6,383 bases of DNA from JAEKLB01 sp050249235. GTDB taxonomy: Bacteria > Actinomycetota > Acidimicrobiia > Acidimicrobiales > CADCSY01. The position numbers and the translations under genes are program-made. This document shows positions 1 through 4,291 of the stretch, piece after piece. A model generated the notes under the pieces. It searched no databases, was not told where the DNA came from, and saw nothing but the letters and a program-made list of their open reading frames with translations. The stretch lies in assembly GCA_050249235.1 (NCBI GenBank), contig JBFWQW010000138.1, positions 1-6,383 on the forward strand, read 5' to 3'. Position 1 is the first letter of the stretch, and each line of letters starts with the position of its first letter.

Positions 1-63
1 CATCTGGGGATGACCGGCGGGGCGGGCGCGGTGGTTTCACGCCGTGGTTGGATGGGGAGATAG
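1..63 (+). CDS. ruvB: C-terminal end of an upstream gene, possibly Holliday junction helicase RuvB (partial)
   Basis: Frame 1 is open from the left edge to a TAG at 61-63 and gives 20 residues beginning HLGMTGGAGAVV. RuvB proteins commonly finish with a winged-helix domain followed by a segment of the type AW-x-HLG(L/I), so the first residues fit the very end of RuvB. In many actinobacteria ruvC-ruvA-ruvB lies immediately upstream of yajC-secD-secF, which supports the guess. RuvB is the hexameric ATPase that drives Holliday junction branch migration. Only a short, weakly conserved tail is visible, so the match rests on about four residues plus synteny. Another upstream protein, or no gene in this frame, remains possible. 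The adk-like gene starts 8 bases after this stop. Confidence 0.42.
   Translation, partial: HLGMTGGAGAVVSRRGWMGR
54..60 (+). promoter_or_regulatory. Candidate ribosome-binding site for the adenylate kinase gene
   Basis: The purine run GGGGAGA resembles the anti-16S consensus. It ends about 11-12 bases before the ATG at 72, somewhat further than the usual 5-9 bases. It lies inside the presumed end of the upstream gene, which would suit co-transcription. It is the only Shine-Dalgarno-like run near this start and favours ATG 72 over the in-frame TTG at 48, which lies upstream of it. Confidence 0.35.
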
Positions 64-71
64 GCCGGATC

Positions 72-764
72 ATGAGCGGTGGGGGCGGAGGCGCAGCGGG
101 ATCACCCGTGGTGCTGGTGCTCGGGTGCCAAGGCGCCGGCAAGGGCGTCCAGTGCGCCCGGCTGGCCAGCCGCCTGCCGGCCGACCACGTCTCGACCGGC
201 GACCTGTTGCGCCTGGCCATCAGGGCCGGGAGCACCCTCGGCCGGGCGGTCGAGCCCTACGTGGCGGCCGGCGACCTGGTGCCCGACGAGCTGGTGGTCG
301 ACCTGGTCGCCAACCGCCTCGACCAGGACCGCCGGGCCGGTTGGGCGGTGGTGCTCGACGGGTTCCCCCGTACCCGCCGGCAGGCGTCCCTGCTGGTCGA
401 CGCGGCCGGCCGCATCGACCTCGCCCTGCACCTGTCCGTGCCCCGGGCGCTCGCGCTCGAACGCCTTTCGCTCCGGGTCGTGTGCCTCGACTGCGGCCTT
501 CCCGGCACCGCGGCCCGTTGTCCCGCCTGCGGTGGCGACACCGAGCGGCGGGCCGACGACACACCGGATGCCATCGAGCGCCGCCTGGCGACGTTCGACT
601 CGGAGACGGGTCCGCTCATCGAGTGGCTCGAGGCCCGTGACCTGCTCGTGCACGTCGACGGCACCGGCACCCCCGATGCCGTCTCCGCCCGGCTGATGGA
701 CACGGTCCGGGCCCGCCTGGGCTCGGGCGAGCCGGACGCCTCGGCGGCCGGCATCCACCGCTGA
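72..764 (+). CDS. adk: Adenylate kinase family protein with shortened Cys4 LID
   Basis: A 230-residue nucleoside monophosphate kinase; the expected reaction is AMP + ATP to 2 ADP in the cytoplasm. The P-loop is residues 18-27 (GCQGAGKGVQ), where the usual pattern is GxPGxGKGTQ, so Pro is replaced by Gln20 and Thr by Val26. The AMP-site motif STGDLLR (41-47) and LDGFPRT (95-101, with Gln104 following) are intact. By alignment to E. coli Adk the catalytic arginines are present: Arg47, Arg100, Arg131, Arg135, Arg160 and Arg171. The LID carries a C-x2-C-x8-C-x2-C zinc-knuckle pattern (Cys138, 141, 150, 153); Gram-positive Adk such as that of Bacillus has about 16 residues in the middle. ATG 72 is chosen because a glycine-rich leader then precedes the first beta strand; the frame is open to the left edge, and TTG 48 is an alternative. 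Most bacteria keep adk next to secY, so this could be a second copy. Activity on another NMP is possible. Family assignment is firm; the symbol is less so. Confidence 0.85.
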   Translation: MSGGGGGAAGSPVVLVLGCQGAGKGVQCARLASRLPADHVSTGDLLRLAIRAGSTLGRAVEPYVAAGDLVPDELVVDLVANRLDQDRRAGWAVVLDGFPRTRRQASLLVDAAGRIDLALHLSVPRALALERLSLRVVCLDCGLPGTAARCPACGGDTERRADDTPDAIERRLATFDSETGPLIEWLEARDLLVHVDGTGTPDAVSARLMDTVRARLGSGEPDASAAGIHR

Positions 765-792
765 GCCCGGCCGCCGCCGCGCCCCGCCGGGC
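765..792 (+). other. GC-rich inverted repeat just after the adenylate kinase stop
   Basis: GCCCGGC at 765-771 is the reverse complement of GCCGGGC at 786-792, with a 14-base C-rich loop between them. It begins directly after the TGA and could form a 7-bp hairpin in the transcript. No T-run follows, and short GC inverted repeats are frequent by chance at this base composition. A role as a weak terminator or pause between adk and yajC is therefore only a possibility. Confidence 0.22.
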
Positions 793-834
793 GAGCCGGT
801 TCCGGAGCGCCCCGGTGGGGGCCGGTCGGGCCAC

Positions 835-840
835 TAGGGT
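835..840 (+). promoter_or_regulatory. Candidate -10 box (TAGGGT) for the yajC-secD-secF operon
   Basis: TAGGGT fits the actinobacterial -10 pattern TANNNT and stands out in a GC-rich gap. Ten bases separate it from the ATG at 851, so transcription would start at, or a few bases before, the start codon and give a leaderless or nearly leaderless mRNA. No convincing -35 hexamer is visible 16-18 bases upstream. No Shine-Dalgarno sequence lies close to the ATG, which agrees with leaderless initiation. The assignment is by inspection only. Confidence 0.45.
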
Positions 841-850
841 GCTCGCCGCC

Positions 851-1111
851 ATGACCGGGCCGATCTTCCTTCTCGTGCTCTTCGGAGCGATGTACTTCAT
901 CACGCTGCGGCCCCAGCAGCGCCGCCTGAAGGCCCAACGCGAGCTCGTCATGTCCCTCGTCGTCGGCGACGAGGTGGTGACCCTGGGCGGGCTGATCGGC
1001 CGCATCACCGTGCTCGGCGAGCGCGAGATCCGGCTCGATGTCGGCGGCTGCGAGGTGCGCATGGCCCGGGCTGCGGTCACCGAGCGCATCCGGGACATCG
1101 CCACCGACTGA
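851..1111 (+). CDS. yajC: Preprotein translocase accessory subunit YajC
   Basis: A small bitopic membrane protein of 86 residues, belonging to the SecDF-YajC complex that assists SecYEG-dependent export. One hydrophobic segment (about residues 4-19) is followed at once by the family signature RPQQRR (20-25). A short soluble domain then contains VGDEVVTLGGLIGRI (about 38-52), the other conserved YajC stretch. It is a little shorter than the usual 95-115 residues because the charged C-terminal tail is short. ATG 851 is preferred over the in-frame GTG at 815: it puts the membrane segment right at the N-terminus, as is usual for YajC, and it sits behind the TAGGGT box. The stop TGA overlaps the secD ATG by one base (TGATG), so translation of the two is probably coupled. 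Its place immediately before secD and secF confirms the identity. Confidence 0.92.
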   Translation: MTGPIFLLVLFGAMYFITLRPQQRRLKAQRELVMSLVVGDEVVTLGGLIGRITVLGEREIRLDVGGCEVRMARAAVTERIRDIATD

Positions 1112-2580
1112 TGCGCCGCTCGCGGCTCTGGCCGCTCGTCGGCATCGTCGTCGTCGCCTTCGGGTCGTTGGTGGGGACCTTCCTCGCCGGCAACTCCCCT
1201 TCGCTCGGCCTCGACCTCCAGGGCGGGGCGTCGGTCGTGCTCCAGCCGCCGCCGGGCACGCCGGCCGACACGCTCGACCAGGCGATCGAGGTGATCCGGA
1301 ACCGGGTCGACGCGCTGGGCGTGGCCGAGCCCGACATCACCAGGCAGGGCAACGCCGTCGTCGTCGAGCTGCCCGGCGTCAAGGACCAGCAGCGGGCCGT
1401 CGAGCTGGTGGGCGACACCGCCGAGCTCCGCTTCCGCCCGGTGCTGGCGGTGGAGCCGGTGGGAGCCACGACCACCACCACCACGACCTCGACGACCTCG
1501 ACCACGGTGGCCGGGGGCGACACCACCACCACGACGGCGCCCACGACCACGACCACCGCGCTGCCGACGACGAGCCGGGAGGACAACCTGGCCGACGCCC
1601 AGGTCGTCCTCGAGGAGCTCGACGACGACGGCGAGGTCGTCGCCCGCTACGTCCTCGGCCCGACGAACGTCCTCGGCCGGGTGGTCGAGTCGGCCCGGGC
1701 GCAGTTCGACCTGTCCGAGTGGACGGTGAGCCTGACGCTCACCTCGGAGGGCATCGAGGCGTTCAACGCCCTCGCCGCCCAGTGCAACGCCGGGCAGGAC
1801 ACCTGCCTCACCGGGCAGCTGGCGATCGAGATCGACGGCGTCGTCGTCTCGGCCCCCTCCGTCTCCCAGGCCAGCTACGAGCGCGACCAGATCCAGATCT
1901 CGGGGAGCTTCAGCGAGAGCGAGGCCAAGGACCTGGCCCTCGTCCTGCGCTACGGCTCGCTGCCGGTGCAGCTCGAGCAGGAGTCGGTGCGGACCGTCTC
2001 GGCCTCGCTCGGCAGCGACTCCCTCCGGGCCGGCATCGTCGCCGGCGCCATCGGCACCACCCTGGTCCTCATCTACATGGTCCTCTACTACCGGGCCCTT
2101 GGGCTGGTGGTGGTGGCCGGGCTGGGGGTCTGGTCGGCGTTGCAGTGGTCGATCATCAGCTACCTGGGCGAGACGCAGGGGCTCGCCCTCAGCCTCTCGG
2201 GCGTGACCGGCATCATCGTGTCGGTCGGCGTGACGGTGGACTCCTACGTCGTGTACTTCGAGCGTTTGAAGGACGAGTTGCGGCGGGGCCGGGCGCTGCG
2301 GTCGTCGGTGGAGCGGAGCTTCAAGCGTGCCTTCCGCACCATCCTCATCGCCGACACGTCGGCGCTCATCGGTGCCGCGACCCTCTATCTGCTGACGGTG
2401 GGGGCGGTGCGGGGCTTCGCCTTCTACCTCGGCCTCTCGACCGTGCTCGACATCGTGATCACGTGGTTCTTCACCCGGCCCCTGGTCGGCGCGCTCGCCC
2501 GCCGCCGGGCCTTCGCCTCGTCCCGGTTCATCCGGGGCCCGAAGGAGCCCGGCGTCGCGGTCGCGGGGGCCAACCCGTGA
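1111..2580 (+). CDS. secD: Protein translocase subunit SecD
   Basis: A 489-residue RND-type membrane protein that with SecF uses the proton motive force to pull exported proteins out of the SecYEG channel. TM1 is about residues 9-26, followed by the signature GLDLQGG (33-39). The large extracytoplasmic P1 domain follows (to about 300), with VIRNRVDALGVAEPDI and the region ending LALVLRYGSLPV. Five more membrane helices lie roughly at 308-327, 331-350, 358-383, 411-431 and 435-458. The TM4 motif is VDSYVVYFER, in which Asp377 corresponds to the conserved proton-relay aspartate of SecD (usual form VDANVLIFER). A Thr-rich linker (about 119-155) interrupts P1. Cys225 and Cys232 are the pair in the C-terminal part of P1. 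The start overlaps the yajC stop; the end overlaps the secF GTG by four bases. No Shine-Dalgarno sequence precedes it, consistent with coupling. Confidence 0.97.
   Translation: MRRSRLWPLVGIVVVAFGSLVGTFLAGNSPSLGLDLQGGASVVLQPPPGTPADTLDQAIEVIRNRVDALGVAEPDITRQGNAVVVELPGVKDQQRAVELVGDTAELRFRPVLAVEPVGATTTTTTTSTTSTTVAGGDTTTTTAPTTTTTALPTTSREDNLADAQVVLEELDDDGEVVARYVLGPTNVLGRVVESARAQFDLSEWTVSLTLTSEGIEAFNALAAQCNAGQDTCLTGQLAIEIDGVVVSAPSVSQASYERDQIQISGSFSESEAKDLALVLRYGSLPVQLEQESVRTVSASLGSDSLRAGIVAGAIGTTLVLIYMVLYYRALGLVVVAGLGVWSALQWSIISYLGETQGLALSLSGVTGIIVSVGVTVDSYVVYFERLKDELRRGRALRSSVERSFKRAFRTILIADTSALIGAATLYLLTVGAVRGFAFYLGLSTVLDIVITWFFTRPLVGALARRRAFASSRFIRGPKEPGVAVAGANP
1465..1575 (+). repeat. ACC/ACG-rich low-complexity tract encoding a Thr-rich linker in SecD
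   Basis: About 37 codons dominated by ACC and ACG, coding for runs of 5-7 threonines broken by Ser, Ala, Pro and a VAGGD spacer. It includes runs of consecutive ACC and a perfect tandem 9-mer ACGACCTCG at 1483-1500. In the protein it lies between the ELRFRPV strand and the VLGP region of P1, on the outside of the membrane. E. coli SecD has only a short loop there. Thr-rich linkers of this kind are frequent in exported proteins of Acidimicrobiia. The tract could change length by slippage or unequal recombination, always in steps of three. Confidence 0.8.
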
Positions 2581-3683
2581 GCGTCTGGACGCGGCTCTAC
2601 GACGGGCAGACGAACGTCCAGTTCGTCCCGCGGTGGCGGATCTGGTTCGCGGTCTCCGGCCTCGTGGTGCTGGCGGGCACGGCCGCGCTGTTCGCCAACG
2701 GCCTCAACCTCGGGATCGACTTCGAGGGCGGGGTGGCGTGGGAGGTGCCGGCCGGCGACGCGTCGGTCGGCGACGTCCGCGACGCGGCCGCCGGTGCCGG
2801 CGTGGCCGAGCCCGACGTCCAGCGCCTCGGCTCCAGCAGCGGCGACGACCTCATCCGGGTCCAGGCCGAGGACGTCGGCGACGCCGACCGCCAGGAGGTG
2901 ACCCGGGTCCTGGCCGAGCTCACCGGGGCCGACCCGGCCGACGTGTCGTTCAACGAGGTCGGACCCTCCTGGGGTGACGAGATCACCGAGAAGGCCGAGC
3001 GGGCGCTCGCCGTCTTCCTCGTGCTCGTCACGCTGTACATCGCCCTCCGGTTCGAGTGGCGCATGGCGGCGGCCACGCTCCTCGCCCTGATCCACGACGT
3101 GCTCGTGACCGTCGGCGTCTTCGCCATCTTCCAGTTCCCGGTCACGCCGGCCACCGTCGTCGCCTTCCTGACGATCCTCGGCTACTCGATCTACGACGGC
3201 ATCGTGGTCTTCGACCGCGTCGACGAGAACGCCACCGCGCTGGCGGCGTCGGGCGCGTCGACGTACTCGGAGATGGTCAACGACTCGATGAACCAGGTCC
3301 TGATGCGGACCCTCAACACGTCCATCACGGCGCTGATCCCGATCGCCTCGCTCCTCGTCGTCGGGTCCTTCGTCCTCGGCGCGAGCGCCCTCGAGGAGTT
3401 CGCGCTGGCCCTCTTCATCGGCCTGCTCTCCGGGGCCTACTCGTCGATCTTCATCGCCTCGCCCGCCCTCGCCCTGCTGAAGGAGCGCGAGGAGCGGTGG
3501 TCGACCCTGCGGCGCCGCCTGGCCGCCAGGACCGATGCCCGGCCGGGTGCCGGCGCGGTCGGCGAGCCGGTCCCGGCCACCGGCGGCCGTGACCGCCGCC
3601 CGGAGCGGGAGGAGCCCATCCGCAACGCCGCCGAGCAGGCCGCCATCCGGGCCCGGGCCCGCAAGAAGGGGCGTCGACGGTAG
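2577..3683 (+). CDS. secF: Protein translocase subunit SecF
   Basis: A 368-residue membrane partner of SecD with six expected transmembrane helices. TM1 is about residues 22-41, followed by LGIDFEGG (45-52), the SecF form of the shared signature. A short P4 domain ends in VGPSWG (128-133), and the helix TM2 follows at about 142-157. TM4 carries GYSIYDGIVVFDR (202-214), with Asp207 and Asp213 in the positions conserved in SecF. RTLNTSITALIPI follows in TM5. The cytoplasmic tail (about 302-368) is hydrophilic and ends in a strongly basic stretch (ARARKKGRRR). The start is GTG at 2577, overlapping the secD stop in a GTGA, with no strong Shine-Dalgarno sequence. This start gives a short N-terminus before TM1, as usual in SecF. 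The same frame stays open far upstream through secD, but that part reads as low-complexity nonsense and is not coding. Confidence 0.96.
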   Translation: MSVWTRLYDGQTNVQFVPRWRIWFAVSGLVVLAGTAALFANGLNLGIDFEGGVAWEVPAGDASVGDVRDAAAGAGVAEPDVQRLGSSSGDDLIRVQAEDVGDADRQEVTRVLAELTGADPADVSFNEVGPSWGDEITEKAERALAVFLVLVTLYIALRFEWRMAAATLLALIHDVLVTVGVFAIFQFPVTPATVVAFLTILGYSIYDGIVVFDRVDENATALAASGASTYSEMVNDSMNQVLMRTLNTSITALIPIASLLVVGSFVLGASALEEFALALFIGLLSGAYSSIFIASPALALLKEREERWSTLRRRLAARTDARPGAGAVGEPVPATGGRDRRPEREEPIRNAAEQAAIRARARKKGRRR

Positions 3684-3712
3684 TCGAACCCCGCGGCCCC
3701 GGCCTGTAGCGT
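3684..3712 (+). promoter_or_regulatory. apt: Candidate promoter for leaderless apt-rel transcription
   Basis: TAGCGT at 3707-3712 fits the actinobacterial -10 pattern TANNNT and is separated by only six bases from the apt ATG at 3719. A TSS on the A of the ATG would be expected, giving a leaderless mRNA. TCGAAC at 3684-3689, 17 bases upstream, is a weak -35 candidate (3 of 6 bases match TTGACA) lying right after the secF stop. There is no Shine-Dalgarno sequence between the -10 and the ATG. The gap is too short to hold both a promoter and a separate leader. Confidence 0.55.
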
Positions 3713-3718
3713 CGGCCC

Positions 3719-4291
3719 ATGGCGGCCCGCCTGGAGACGGCTGCAACCGAGACGGTCGACCCGACCCTCGCGCCGGGCTCCAGGTTCGCGTCGCTGGTCC
3801 GGGACGTGCCCGACTTCCCGTCCGCCGGCATCCTCTTCAAGGACATCACCCCGGCGCTGGCCGACGCCGAGGCGCTCCGCGAGGTGGTCGACGGGCTGGC
3901 GACGGCGGTGGCCGACCTGGCCGTCGACCGGGTGCTCGGCATCGAGGCCCGCGGCTTCCTCGTGGCCGCCCCGCTCGCCTACCGCGTCGGCGCCGGTCTG
4001 GCCCTCGTCCGCAAGCCGGGCAAGCTGCCGTGGGACGTCGAGCACGAGTCCTACGCCCTCGAGTACGGCGACGACCGGCTGGAGATCCACGCCGACGCCG
4101 TCGGCCCGGGCGACCGGATCCTCGTGGTCGACGACGTGCTCGCCACCGGCGGGACGGCGGCGGCGACGGTCCGGCTGGTCGAGCGGCTCGGCGGCGAGGT
4201 GGCCGGCCTCGCGTTCCTGCTCGAGCTGGCCCACCTCGACGGCCGGGCCCGCTTGCCCGGCTGCCGCGTCGACTCGCTGGTGGTCGTCTGA
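3719..4291 (+). CDS. apt: Adenine phosphoribosyltransferase
   Basis: A 190-residue type I phosphoribosyltransferase that converts adenine and PRPP to AMP and pyrophosphate in purine salvage. The N-terminal signature VRDVPDFPSAGILFKDITP (27-45) is characteristic of bacterial Apt. IEARGF (75-80) and VRKPGKLPW (97-105) form the adenine-side and hood regions, and ESYALEYG follows at 110-117. The PRPP-binding motif is ILVVDDVLATGGT (134-146), with the Asp138-Asp139 pair and the phosphate loop ATGGT. The family is usually 170-185 residues; the extra length is an unstructured-looking N-terminal leader of about 20 residues. It starts at ATG 3719, six bases after a TAGCGT box. It overlaps the rel start by one base (TGATG). 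Apt directly before rel is the standard actinobacterial order. Confidence 0.96.
   Translation: MAARLETAATETVDPTLAPGSRFASLVRDVPDFPSAGILFKDITPALADAEALREVVDGLATAVADLAVDRVLGIEARGFLVAAPLAYRVGAGLALVRKPGKLPWDVEHESYALEYGDDRLEIHADAVGPGDRILVVDDVLATGGTAAATVRLVERLGGEVAGLAFLLELAHLDGRARLPGCRVDSLVVV

Noticed and set aside
61..71. TAGGCC before the adenylate kinase ATG as a third leaderless-type -10 box
   Set aside because: The last base is C, not the near-invariant T, the spacing to the ATG is only five bases, and the TAG doubles as the presumed stop of the upstream gene.
44..758. Several overlapping open frames on both strands across the adenylate kinase gene
   Set aside because: Only the frame from 72 shows a P-loop, AMP-site motifs and LID cysteines; the rest are Arg/Pro/Gly-rich shadows.
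809..822. GCCCC/GGGGC hairpin with a four-base loop before yajC as a terminator
   Set aside because: The stem is only five bp with no T-run, as expected by chance at this base composition, and it lies upstream of the putative yajC -10 box.
1038..2576. Very long open frame upstream of and continuous with secF, including His-rich stretches that look metal-binding
   Set aside because: It is the alternative reading frame of secD in GC-rich DNA. The His runs come from the ACC repeats of the Thr-rich linker read in another phase (CAC). The composition is Arg/Gly/Pro-rich nonsense, while the secD frame shows clear conserved motifs.
2424..3746. 440-codon open frame on the minus strand opposite secF
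   Set aside because: It is a shadow frame with low-complexity composition. SecF motifs on the plus strand explain the region.
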